Shown piece by piece: positions 22,510-32,198 of a stretch of DNA of 64,000 bases. The number at the start of each line of letters is the position of its first letter. The first letter of the stretch is position 1. This DNA comes from Balamuthia mandrillaris (Eukaryota; Discosea; Longamoebia; Balamuthiidae). The stretch spans positions 155,954 to 219,953 of the forward strand of contig JAVKOQ010000068.1 in NCBI GenBank assembly GCA_031835245.1. The letters are read 5' to 3'. The position numbers were made by a program, and so were the translations under genes. The notes under the pieces were generated by a model. The model was not told the DNA's origin and did not search any database. It saw only the letters and a list, made by a program, of their open reading frames with translations.

Positions 22510-22699
22510 GCCCAGCCATTGGCGAAAACGAGAAAGGGAGGAGAAGGAAAAAAAGGAACAGCAACAACTAGAAAAGGAGGAAAGGCAACGACAACTGGCT
22601 GCTCAGCGAAAAAGACGTTGGAACGAGCTAAAAAGAGAAAAAAACGAGCGGAAAAAAAGGTCACAGAGAAAAAAAAAACGTGCCCGACGAATGGCATAG
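22510..22699 (+). CDS. Possible exon for a very basic coiled-coil segment
   Basis: The frame reads HWRKREREEKEKKEQQQLEK and continues as alternating Lys/Arg/Glu to a stop at 22,697-22,699. An acceptor-like CCCAG precedes it at about 22,515. Its last codons lie inside the strong hairpin at 22,673-22,749. No family is recognised, and such composition can arise from purine-rich DNA by chance. Confidence 0.25.
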
Positions 22700-22749
22700 A
22701 AGGCGTAGAAGCTGTAGGCGTAGGTGGCATTCGTCGGGCACGTTTTTTT
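22673..22749. repeat. Perfect 21-bp hairpin with A and T flanks
   Basis: The left arm is AAAAAAAACGTGCCCGACGA plus ATG (22,673-22,693). The right arm is its complement, 22,728-22,749, ending in CGTTTTTTT. The loop is 34 nt. It looks like a terminator stem followed by a T run on either strand, or a small foldback element. Confidence 0.85.
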
Positions 22750-22969
22750 CTTGGTTGGGAAGTGAACCCTTGCCGACGAAAGCAAGGCCGTAACTTTTGC
22801 TTGCTCTGTATTATTTTTTTTCCTTGCAACCCGTGTCTTTTTTTCTTTTCGCGGTATGGTGAATCAATGACGACATGGGAAGATCAAGGACGACATGGGA
22901 ATCACCTTAAACGAAAATTCATCCTGTTTTCAAAAGGCACGAATCTGCATGGAGGGCACTAGTCCCCTC

Positions 22970-23225
22970 CATGGTTTTTCGAGGAAACTTAAAAAAGTGC
23001 AGTGCTCCCGTCCTGCTGCATCAGCATTACCAACGCCGAAGACAACTCTTCAAGCTGTCAGAGTAAAGTTGTGAGCACTTACAATTCGTCTCTTTAGGGG
23101 AGTACTCCCGTCCTGCTGCGTCAGCATTACCATCGAGATGCCAACTCCACATTTTCGGGGAGTGTGATAAGCCCCTCCCCCCTTTTTTCTTCTGTCTTTG
23201 CAGCACACAACACTTTTCTCCCACT
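22970..23225. repeat. Dispersed repeat, copy 1 (inverted copy at 53,290-53,550)
   Basis: Shared blocks include TTTTTCGAGGAAACTT, CCCGTCCTGCTGCRTCAGCA and a purine/pyrimidine block next to CTGTCTTTGCAGCACACAAC. The block CCCGTCCTGCTGC occurs twice here (about 23,005 and 23,107). No frame is conserved between copies, so this looks like a non-coding mobile or foldback sequence. Confidence 0.6.
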
Positions 23226-23279
23226 TTGCTTTCCTCTTGCTCACAACTTAACTTAGCGGTAATGAAATCGGTAATGAAG

Positions 23280-23895
23280 TTCGTCCTCTATGGTTTGCTT
23301 TGATGGGATATACCTCTCAGCAAAGCTTAAAACACCTCAAAATGCCTTACGAACCAGGTCCACGCTCTCCAGGCTCTCTTCCTCAGCAGAAGGTAGCGAG
23401 GTGGTGGTACCAAGCCCGCTTGCTCGATTCATTACCCTGAATCGAAATCAGTCAAAGCTACGAGGTGGTGTTTCTTCCTTTCTGACCTCCCCATTTCCGA
23501 CCAGGCCACCCCCATAGCGCGCGCGCTTCGCACCGTTTTTAATGACACGTGGAAGAACACCAGAATTCGAGTGCGAAAAGTGGTCTTTCAGGAACTAATC
23601 CATTTTTTGGAATTCCTCGCGACCGAACCATCCATTCGTTCTGTCCGGCCGGACGCTCCATGGACTCCAGAAATCATAGTCCCACTTGGATTGAAACCTG
23701 CCACATATTCGAGAGGTGAAGCAGAGCAATGAACTGGAAGGAAAAGGAATGATGGCGCGGCTATATTTCAAGCGTTATTGGAAAGCACAGCTGGAAGAAA
23801 TGGTTCACGTGTTGGAACCAGCTCTGCAGGAGCTACAAGAGGGAGAAATCCCAGAAGTTTATCCAACATATCCTCCCTGTGCAGAGTAAAGAGGT
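23280..23895 (+). pseudogene. Local multicopy family, copy 2
   Basis: Matches 25,420-26,040 across the region after the ATG, including CATTCGTTCTGTCCGGCCGG and GCTCTGCAGGAGCTACAAGA. It is more diverged than copy 1 and its frame is not intact. It runs directly into the 25-bp minisatellite. Confidence 0.55.
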
Positions 23896-23954
23896 GTATG
23901 GGAAAAGTGAGTATATTATAGTCTGTCTCTGTAAAGATCTTGTTTCTTCCCAGT

Positions 23955-24790
23955 TCTTGTGGTGTCGGTGGGCAGCAGTCCTCCACGATATGGCGGGCAG
24001 CAGTCCTACGGTGGCGGCAGTCCTCTGTAGCAGTCCTCCACGATACGGTGGAGAGCAGTCTTCCGGGGTACTGTTGGCAGCAGTCCTCCTTGATACAGAG
24101 AGCAGCAGCTTTGCGATATGGTCGACAGCAGTCCTACGCGATACGGTGGGCAGCAGTCCTCCTCGATACGGACGAGAGTCCTCGATATGGGGGGCAGCAG
24201 TCCTCTGCGATATAGTGGTGGCAGCAGTCCTCCTCGATATGGTTGGCAACAGTCCTCCTCGATATGGTGGGCAGCAGTCCTCCTCACTACGGAGAGCAGC
24301 AGTTCTCCGCACTACGGTGGAGAGCAGTCCTCCGCAATATGGGGGGCGGCAGTCCTCCTTGATACGGTGGGCAGCAGTCCTCCGCAATATGGAAAGCAGC
24401 AGTCCTCCTCGATACGGTGGAGAGCAATCTTCCGGGGTACTGTTGGCAGCAGTCCTCCACGATACAGTGGCGGCTGTCTCCTCGATATGGTTAGAGCAGT
24501 CCTCCTCGATGTGGACTGCTGTCGGTATGGTGGGCGGCAGTCCTCCTCGATATGGTGGAGAGCAGTCCTCCGCAATATGCGGGGTGGCAGTCCTCCTCGA
24601 TACGGTGGAGAGCAGTCCTCCGGGATACTGTTGGCAGCAGTCCTCCGCGATATGGAGGGCAGCAGTCCTCCATGATACGGTGGGCGGCAGCAGTCCTGTT
24701 GGCAACAGTTTCCTCGATACGGTGGGCAACAGTCTCCACGCTACAGTGGGCGGCAGCCCTCCTCGATACGGTGGGGGCAGTCCTCCGCGA
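23955..24790. repeat. 25-bp minisatellite, about 33 copies
   Basis: Consensus GGTGGGCAGCAGTCCTCCTC followed by GATAC. Because 25 is not a multiple of three, all three frames are used in turn, and both strands stay open for about 300 codons (plus: SSPPRYGGQQSSSIRW then AAVLLDT; minus: EEDCCPPYRGGLLPTISRR). Copies differ by many point changes, so the array is old. Confidence 0.95.
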
Positions 24791-25329
24791 TATGGAGAAC
24801 CGTATCTCGGGGGAAGGAGGGCAGAGTGACTCCTGAGCAGGGCAGGATGTGGTGGATAGGAGGGAAAGAAAAATCAATTGATTGATTGGCCCACTCCAAT
24901 TCAAGAATGGCAAATGCCCACTAAAAAGTGAGGCTCTTGGGAGTTTTAGCCAAACAGCACACAAGCCCAGCAAAGGCTATTAGGCTTGCATTGTTCGTTT
25001 GATTTTTCTCAAAAATCAAACCGCATGGCCATGCCAAATGCGATTTGACTCTTGTAAGAGAAAGAATCGCCAAAACCCACAAAAATAAACACAATCAGTG
25101 AGCACAAACCCAACCACATGGACGTGTGGTTGTTCTCTTCATGGAGTAGCACAAGGCCAACAAATCGATCGTCCACGCTCCCCTCTTTTGTCCGCTTTTG
25201 TTTCCCCGTAGGGGAAACGCGCTGACGTCCCGCACGCCGCTTTACGGAGAGTGGCGCCATTTGTTTGGCAGTTCCAGAGGGGAGAGGAGAGAGGGAGCAA
25301 ACTCAAGCAAAACGCCAACGCGCACAGCT
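24791..25329. other. Stretch without a recognisable gene
   Basis: Includes a perfect small hairpin TTTGATTTTTCTCAAAAATC plus AAA at 25,000-25,022. No coding similarity. Confidence 0.4.
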
Positions 25330-26393
25330 GAGAGGGAACGCGCGTGGTACCACCTGACTACCTTCTGCTGAGGAAGGGAGCGTGGAACTGGTTCGTATGG
25401 CATTTTTGAGGTGTGTTTTACTTTTGCTGAGACGTTGGTAGATCCCATCACAGCGAACCATGAAGGACAGACTCCAGCGGTTGGAAGGCCTTGTTGCAAA
25501 CGCAGAGAATATCCTTGTCCCCACAGGGGGTCAACCAACTCGAGAACGAGTGGGGCACTGGAAGGCTGCCGCACAAACTCGTGAAGAGCGCCTGGCCATC
25601 CTGCACCCCTTTTTATCGAACGCAGCCAAGTCCACAAGTTGGCACCTCCTCCTTTCTGGCCTCCCCCTTTCCGACCAGGCCACCCCCATAGCGCGCGCGC
25701 TTCACACAAAGTTTTCAGACGCGTGGAAGAACGCCAAAGTTTGCATTTGAAAAGTGGTCCACCAAGAGTTTATCGAGTTTTTGGAAATCCTCGCAACCCA
25801 TCCATCCTGTCGTTCTGTCCGGCCGAACGCCCCATGGACATCCGACGCCATAGTCTCGCTTGCGTTGAAACGCCTGCGACATATTCGAGAGGTGAAGCAG
25901 AGTGAAGAACTGGAAGGAATAATGGAGAGGATAAGTTTCAAGCAGTATTGGAAAGCACAGCTGTTTCAGGTGTTGGAACCAGCTCTGCAGCAGCTGCAAG
26001 AGGGTGAAATCCCAGAGGTATATCCCGTATATCCTCCCCCAAAAGTTCCAGTGGTACAAAAAGGTTCCTCCTCTCTTTCTGCTCTTTTTTTCAAAAAAAA
26101 TTGTTTTCCATCTCTTTTTTTCTTGATCTTTTTTTTGTTTCTTTTCCTTTTTTTTTCCTTTGAACCTTTATTTTTTAACACTTTTCTGTTGCTTGTTGGT
26201 CACAGCATCAGCAAGCGAAAATGCGCTTAGCGATGATGATGTTAAACCTTCTCCACAGCCTCCTCCTGCACAGTACTCTATTTTTTATTTTGTTGCTTTT
26301 GTTGCTTTTGTTGCTTTTGCTCTTGCTTTTTTTCCATTGGGCAAGCAAGCTGCAGAGATATTGACCAAGACATTAAAAATCAATGCATAGAGT
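25330..26393 (+). pseudogene. Local multicopy family, fullest copy, with a C-terminal membrane segment
   Basis: The frame starts MKDRLQRLEGLVANAENI at 25,460 and continues through SWHLLLSGLPLSDQATPIA, FIEFLEILATHPSCRSVRP and FKQYWKAQLFQVLEPALQQL. The frame is not fully open across its length. A T-rich intron (about 26,066-26,204) is followed by an exon of acidic/Pro-rich sequence and the hydrophobic stretch FYFVAFVAFVAFALAFF, then KQAAEILTKTLKINA and a stop at 26,388-26,390. The predicted product is about 300 aa, mostly helical, with a tail anchor. No family is recognised. Other copies lie at 8.94, 22.14 and 23.28 kb. The stop codon falls inside the arm of the palindrome at 26,371. Confidence 0.5.
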
Positions 26394-26626
26394 TGCCAAA
26401 CGAAAAAGATCACGAAAACAGAAAGCCTCTGCAGGTTCTACCTCGCTGTTTTTGCAGAGGCTTTCTGTTTTCGTGTTCTTTTTCGTTTGTTGGAGTTAAT
26501 ATACTTATATAAGTGCATGATATACACAGAAACACATACCTTTTGTTCCTACCTCGCTGTTTTTGCAGAGGCTTTCTGTTTTCGTGATCTTTTTCGTTTG
26601 GCAACTCTATGCATTGATTTTTAATG
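26371..26626. repeat. Perfect 63-bp inverted repeat with an extra internal copy
   Basis: The arms 26,371-26,433 and 26,564-26,626 are exact reverse complements over 63 bp. Between them, 26,441-26,490 is a direct near-copy of the right arm's approach (CCTCGCTGTTTTTGCAGAGG onward, one or two differences). The arms include the last codons of the preceding frame. Confidence 0.95.
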
Positions 26627-26729
26627 ACCTAATCAAAATCAAGCAAATACACAAGTCACTGTGGATAGTGGAGAAACCAGCAAAGAAGAGCATTGCTCTG
26701 CTGAAACCAGTGACCTTGAAATCATGTGA

Positions 26730-26954
26730 TATCTGAGTCATGAGATGGTTGCAGTCTTGAAGCATAAAGTTGCCACCCCTGAACCACTTAACTTTGCTCA
26801 AGTGACTCGTTTTCCTAGTGCAGGAGATGGCAACTGTTTGGTTACTACACTGCTCAACTGTGATGTGCTTCATAACAACAAGGCAACAAAAACAGTTGAA
26901 GATGAAGACATTGTTCAAGACTGTCGTTCAAAACTTCGTCGCTTCTTCCTTTGA
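26730..26954 (+). pseudogene. OTU-type cysteine protease fragment
   Basis: The frame 26,745-26,954 contains AGDGNCLVTTLLNCDVLH, matching the DGNC-L catalytic motif (Asp and nucleophile Cys) of OTU deubiquitinases, followed by a CRSKLRRFF segment where OTU domains have LR..V..Y. Only the N-terminal third of the domain is present and the catalytic His region is not found. Part of the fragment is repeated in inverted form at 26,962-27,016. OTU enzymes remove ubiquitin; some transposons also carry them. Confidence 0.5.
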
Positions 26955-27016
26955 GTAGTCCGTTTTTGTTGCCTTGTTATTATGAAGTGCATCACAGTTG
27001 AGCAGTGCAGTAACCA
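26839..27016. repeat. Inverted duplication of OTU coding sequence
   Basis: 26,839-26,894 and 26,962-27,016 are reverse complements over 55 bp with four mismatches; the spacer is 67 bp. Confidence 0.9.
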
Positions 27017-27324
27017 AGTGGCAAGAGAAGTCTTGTTCTCTTTCTTTCTTTCTCTTCTCTTTTTCCTTTTTGTTTTGTTATTTTGTTTGCTTTCTTTTTT
27101 TTTATTCTCTCTTCCTTCAGAGAATGAAAGCAAGAGAGAGAAGGCCGTTTTAGATAGCCGCTTTTTGGAGGGGTTCATTGCCAGTCCATCAGCTATTTCA
27201 AGGTCCATGGATAGTAGAGAAGGCAAAAAAAAAATTTGGATCTAAGAATAGGAAGGTGTAGACAAAGCAGAGAAAGGGAAAAGATCCACAAACAATCTAC
27301 AGAAGACCTAATGGAACTGGAAGA

Positions 27325-27775
27325 TCACCCAGAGCGGACAGACCAACGATCAGTGCTAAACCCGCTCACAATACAGATAATATCCCACTTTGCATAACTA
27401 ACCTCGCAGTATTCTTCGACGCTTCGCTTCACGGGCCAGCAAACCTTTTCCAACAGTCCACAAAGTTGGTGGAGTTTTACGAGTGAGGAAGAGGTTGGTC
27501 CAGTGTAAGAATGAGAGGAGTTGGCGGTAAGAGGAGTATCATCACGAAAAAAAGTGTGGTTCCGCTCCTTCTTCGGCTTCGCTTTTTCTTCGTCGTTTGT
27601 TTTTTGTTTTGATTGATCTTGCCACTTGGAGAACTTCTGGTCAAGGCAAGCCTTGAGGTCCTGTGATGTCCACAGTTCGTTGTTGATGTCCTCTTCGTTT
27701 TGTTGTTTGGTCCACTCGGAAACAGCCTTCGATACCATGGAGAAGTGGCAGTCGCAGATACACTTGCCGTGGTTA
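27325..27775 (-). mobile_element. Transposase-like fragment of the HGK/CD-HF family, copy B
   Basis: The minus-strand frame holds LNHGKCICDCHFSMVSKAVS, EWTKQQNEE and ELWTSQDLKACLDQKFSKWQ, aligning with NYFSEQHGKNICDGHFSMIS of the copy at 55.9-57.2 kb. The pattern HGKxxCDxHF resembles the end of a DDE-type domain in several eukaryotic DNA transposons (HGKGxCDG-like). Downstream it continues as a Lys-rich linker and a hydrophilic tail. The upstream part, with the first acidic residues, is missing where a copia piece abuts at about 27,776. Confidence 0.55.
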
Positions 27776-28281
27776 AGGAACGTCTCAGCGCACTCGGTAT
27801 CAAACAGCAAAGGACAGCAGCAAATGCTCCTCATCAAAAAGGCGTCGCCGAGCGCAAGAACAGAGCCCTCATTTGAGCAGCACGTTGCATGCTTCAGCAA
27901 GCTAAACTGGGCGACCAATTCTGGGCAGAAGCAGTTCGCATGGCAAACTACATAAGGAACCGTGTGGGCACCTCAGCGCTCGATGGCAACATCACGCCTG
28001 AAGAGGCCTGGTCCGGAAAGAAACCCTCCCTTGCTCACCTTCGTACATTCGGTTGTTCTGCCTTTGTGCATGTCCCGCAGTCCCAACGAAACAAGCGTGC
28101 CACTTGCGCCAAAGAAACGATCTGCCTAGGTCCTGGAACAGGAGCAAAAGCCTATCGTCTCTACAACAAGGCAACAAACGCGATTGTTGTCAGCAAAGAT
28201 GTTACCTTTGTGAAAAGCAATCCTGTCCCCATCGACGAAAGTCCAAAAGTTATTGTCTACCCTGGGCAGGATGATAGATAG
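27776..28281 (+). mobile_element. Ty1/copia fossil: C-terminal half of the integrase
   Basis: Plus-strand translation matches the end of the integrase core (QRTAANAPHQKGVAERKN) and the following region (LRTFGCSAFVHVPQSQR, KAYRLYNKATNAIVVSKDV). The same family lies in the opposite direction at 30,111-32,198. Reverse transcriptase is absent. The fragment is broken and joined directly to a gypsy piece on its right. Confidence 0.8.
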
Positions 28282-28790
28282 CGTCACTCCTCCGGCTTTA
28301 CCACCAAGCATTCTTCATTTATGCTTAATCACTGGGCTTTTTTGCTGCTTCAGTTTGACTTCGACATCGTCCACCGGCCTGGCATTCAGATGGTCTTGGA
28401 AGATGCGCTTTCCCGCCTCTACCCGCCCAACTTTTGGGAGGAAGATGGTCTGGCTCCGCCAGTAGTTCCAAACGAAGTCAAAACCTTGGCTCCAGTAAAG
28501 AAGCTACGCAACATTCAAAGAGTTCCTTCCTTGTCTGTGCTTGACGCTTCTCAGCATCCTCTCTTGCTGGACATGAAGGTGCTGCCAATCTCTTCAACAA
28601 GGTCTGGAACGAAGGCTTCTTCTGGCCTTCCCTTTGGAGTGATTGCTTTGCTACCACTTGTTCCTGTGATGCCTGCCTTCGTTTCAATGTTGCCAAGCAT
28701 GGTTTTCATCCTCTGAAAACCATCTCCGCCACCTTTCCCTTCGAACACGTTGCGAAGGAAGTTGTTATTTTGGTCCACCGCCACTGTAAT
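28282..28790 (+). mobile_element. Ty3/gypsy fossil: end of RNase H and integrase zinc finger
   Basis: 28,300-28,425 reads LLLQFDFDIVHRPGIQMVLE and DALSRLYP, the classic end of the gypsy RNase H domain. About 28,560-28,740 resembles the integrase HHCC zinc-binding region (FFWPSLWSDC and a CxxC pair). The element is broken. It differs from the gypsy at the window start in the part that survives, so a relationship cannot be tested here. Confidence 0.7.
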
Positions 28791-28799
28791 ACAGTCAGT

Positions 28800-29170
28800 T
28801 AGTTTCTTTAGAGTACAAGTAGTGAGAGGGACGTTAAGGAAGGATAGAGCGAGAGCGCAAAAGAGAACAAGAGAGAGAGAGAGAGGGAGAGAAAACCAAA
28901 GAAAGTTGAACCTGCGGAAAATAAAGTAATAATGCAGTAGCTGCTTCTACTGAGAAACACATTGAATACATCTGCGTTTTTCGTCCTCCTAATGGTATGT
29001 ACATGTATCTATGTGGGACAACAAGAGACATGTAGGAGGGAGCAGAGTGAGAAGAGACACAGGGAGTGGAGAAAGATAATAGAACAGAGAAGACAAAAAG
29101 TAGAACTAACCGAATGATCCACGCGTGTAAGCTTGCGTGCCAGTGCCTATTTTGTAACAAATCAGTTTTA

Positions 29171-29225
<55 letters not shown>

Positions 29226-29929
29226 TATTACTTCCAAAAGCCAGCAATGCTACAGTTGTTATACACAGGTGACCATATTATCAACAGCATCTACTCCTGG
29301 TGTTTTGCAGTTGAATAACATAAACAGAACAAACAAGAGAAACAAAACAAACCATCGAATTGAGCCCTGCATCGAGTCGTCCTCCAAAATGACCAAACTC
29401 TTGACATACATGTAGACCAGCGCACAAACAGCGGTAGTCACCAGCTCCCACGGCTTCAGCTGCTGACTCCACACTTGCAAAGTATCGTTGTGTGTTTCAC
29501 CAATAATAGACCGATGCCAACAATGGAGTAGAAGAAGAGATCAACATGAACAAGAAGAAGAAGAAGAAGAAGAAGAACAAGAAGAAGAAGAACAAGAAGA
29601 AGAACAAGAACAAGAACATACTTGAGCAAATGTGGAGGTAAGGTGAGAGGCTCCTTCAAAATCGGATAAGTGGGAGGTGTGTTTTTGGTGTTCGCCCCCT
29701 TCTTACTTCGTCCCTCCCGTTCGTTGTCCTCTTCATCTCCTTCCTCCTCTTCCACTGTCCGCAAATTATTGCTCCGTCCATTCTCTTCTCCTGCCTTTCT
29801 TTTTAGTTTCTTCTTCATCAGCCTCCCCTTCTCCCTCTTTTGCTGGTCGAGGAGTAAGTATCTCTGGAGGATTGTTGCGAAGTCATGTTCGCGAACTTTT
29901 GTTTAGCGGGATAGCCCCTGTTTTTATTT

Positions 29930-29968
<39 letters not shown>

Positions 29969-30006
29969 CCTGCCGTGTTGATGCCAGAGCGCGGAGAGAA
30001 AGGCAT
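28800..30006 (-). CDS. Probable multi-exon membrane protein, unrecognised
   Basis: Several minus-strand blocks look like exons separated by introns: a start-like MPFSPRSGINTAG (30,006-29,970) with donor GTTCGT, a charged segment ending PILKEPLTLPPHLLK (about 29,845-29,625) with donor GTATGT, a hydrophobic segment LKPWELVTTAVCALVYMYVK (29,470-29,400), and perhaps YIPLGGRKTQMYSMCFSVEA (about 28,990). Pyrimidine microsatellites in the sense direction lie between them at 29,936-29,962, 29,548-29,618, 29,176-29,222 and 28,868-28,887, just as in confirmed introns nearby. Splice phases could not all be reconciled, so the model is tentative and no function is proposed. Confidence 0.35.
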
Positions 30007-31261
30007 GATGAGGAGGAGGTGGCACTGCGTTGGCCGCGGTTGGTGTCCGTGTCTCCTCCACGGCGAGTTCGAGAGGTGCCCATACCCAGGAGGTAACCTA
30101 CAACCTCAGGTTACTTTCTCAGGTAGGTCACTTTCTTCTGCCTCCACCTCTTCTCCTCCTCCTTGCGGGGTTGCGAGCAAGGAGAGGAGAGAGGATATGC
30201 ACCAGGATAGGCTTTGGCTCCTGTTTCAGGATCGAGGTAGATCGTTTCTTTGGCGCAAGGGGCAAGCTTGTTTCGTTGGGACTTCGGGACATGCACAAAG
30301 GCAGAACAACCGAATATACGAAGGTGAGCGATGGACCATGCGAACTGCTTCTGCCCAGAATTGGTCGCCCAGTTTAGCTTGCTGAAGCATGCATCGTGCT
30401 GCTTCCATGAGGACTCTGTTCTTGCGCTCGGCGACGCCTTTTTGATGAGGAGCATTCGCTGCTGTCCTTTGCTGTTCGATACCGAGTACGCTGAGACGTT
30501 CCTTGAACTTTTCGCTGAGATATTCTCCGCCACCGTCGCTTCGGAACTTACGAATATCGAGGCCGGTCTGCTTGACCACACGAGCGCGGAAATGTTCAAA
30601 GTGTTCAGGAACTTCATTTTTGCGTTTCATAAAGTAGACCCAAGTTTTACGAGTAGCGTCATCGGTGAAGGTGACAAAGTAGCGAGCGCCACCGTTCGAG
30701 GGACTCATAGGGCCACAGACATCAGAGTGGATGAGAGCTAGTCTTTCGGTTTCACGCGTCGAGGACTTCTTCGGTTTTAGGTGCCTTGACTCGTTGTTGC
30801 TTACCGAGGATGCAGGCTTGGCATGGAGGAACATCCGAGAGTTTTGCTTCCGCTACCGCTGGAGAATTTAACGCCATTGACGAGAGGTAACCGACGGAGA
30901 GAGTTGAGGTTGATATGACCGAGACGTCGATGCCAGAGTTCGAGGGATGTGGGCTGCAGATAGGCAGGAGTGTTTGTGGGATGCCGCGAAGTAGAGGAGA
31001 GAGGCTCTTTGGAGGAGACCGAGCTTGCAAAGTTAGCGTAGGCGTGACCGTCTTTGATGACGTGATAAGCACGGACCAGGGAGGTTCCGTTGAGCTTGGG
31101 TATGACAGCAACACATCTTTGCTTGTTGTCGTAGATGGGGCACGAGCTCATGTTGAAGTCGACCTTGAAGCCAGCGTCTGTGAGAGCTGACACGGAGAGT
31201 AGATTTGTAGTAAGGTCTGGAACTAGGAGAACGTTCCTGCTTGGGGTGAGTTTTGGTTCTC

Positions 31262-31590
31262 TATTAAGTTTGCTGTTCAATGAAGATCGCGTTTCACTCT
31301 CCAGTCCTGTGTGGGACGACGTCACCCTTCCCTTTGTCACCGTTGGCACTGCTGAGGAGGGCACAGACTACACTCTCTTTTCCGAGTCCAAAAGCCCAGC
31401 AGAATTCTCGGCAGGATCCAGCTCTGTTGAACTGATCCTGTTCTTCCCAGAAGCACCATTCACAGGCTACCGCTCCTTGCAGTTCCAGTTCTCGGAAGCA
31501 TCACCAGCACAGATCGAGGTGCCGGATGTGGAGAGTGCCACCATCCTTCTGACCAGCACTCGCAGGGCGGGAACGTGGAATTCCTTTTTT
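31262..31590 (+). other. Calx-beta-like coding fragment inside the copia fossil
   Basis: The plus strand, opposite to the copia element, reads DVTLPFVTVGTAEEGTDYT, then AEFSAGSSSVELILFF and EVPDVESATILLTST. This follows the Calx-beta pattern (V..T..GTA..G.DY...F..G......I) of extracellular or adhesion proteins. It covers about 100 residues with no start or stop of its own and separates copia gag from protease. It is probably a captured piece of another gene. Confidence 0.4.
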
Positions 31591-32010
31591 TCTTCGTCGC
31601 TACGAACTGCTGCTTGAGGAGCCTTTGCTCTGTCGGGCAGGGTTTGCTGCCGGTTCTGGTGGTGAAGAGGCGCGGGCCTGTTCTTCCGGGATGACCTTGG
31701 CCCTTTTTGCTTCGGCGAGAGTGCTCCACCATCGCGGTGTTCAGGGCCTCGTCCACCGTTCTCGCAGCGTTAGCCCCACGAAAAAGATCATGGTACTCGT
31801 CGGGAAGATAGACGACGGCGATCGTCGCTTGAGTGGAACTGCCGACAGAAAGAATGGGATTTTCCGGTTTGTTGGCATAGAGGGTCAGTTTGTTGGGTAG
31901 GTCATTCAGAGATGCCAACGACGATGAAGCAGTGAGCGGTAGTGTCGTAGTTTTCGCCATCTAAGATGGGAAGAGAGTTGCTAGAGCGTAGAGTCGTCAT
32001 GTTGTGAGTT

Positions 32011-32024
32011 ACAGGCCCATAACC
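32011..32024 (-). other. copia primer-binding site, half-tRNA(iMet) type
   Basis: Directly inside the LTR the minus strand reads GGTTATGGGCC, complementary to the anticodon-stem region of initiator tRNA-Met. Drosophila copia is known to prime from an internal tRNA-iMet fragment at just this kind of site. Confidence 0.7.
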
Positions 32025-32198
32025 TGTTAGAAGAGTAGAAGTGTGCAGTGGAAGGAAAACAATGTGTGGAAGAAAAGATGTGTATTGTCTGTCTATCTGT
32101 TAGAGTACAAACGATAAAGAAGCTCTTTAAATATAAGAGCGGGAGAAAGGAGAATTAGGATAGCGTCGTAGCCATCAGAAGGAAAGAAAGAGATGGCA

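Larger units (their letters stand above)
30111..32198 (-). mobile_element. Ty1/copia fossil: LTR, gag, protease/pre-integrase, integrase
   Basis: Minus strand, right to left: LTR (32,198-32,025, TG...CA), primer-binding site, gag from MAKTTTLPL (31,960 to about 31,590), protease end and GAG-pre-integrase (RNVLLVPDLTTNLLSVSAL, ELWHRRLGHINLNSLRRL; about 31,260-30,850), then the integrase zinc region and core to 30,111. A Calx-beta-like piece sits between gag and protease. Reverse transcriptase, RNase H and the second LTR are absent. The element is broken and truncated; its LTR differs from the solo LTR at 9,924 by about 10%, indicating moderate age. Confidence 0.85.

Noticed and set aside
26371-26626. 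Palindrome as a pure whole-genome-amplification artefact
   Set aside because: Not excluded for this exact palindrome, but others in the window (26.84, 32.97, 53.85 kb) have diverged arms, which amplification artefacts would not show. Long reads would decide.
28478-28784. Minus-strand frames over the gypsy integrase zinc-finger region
   Set aside because: The plus strand has the recognisable gypsy motifs; the minus frames are shadows.
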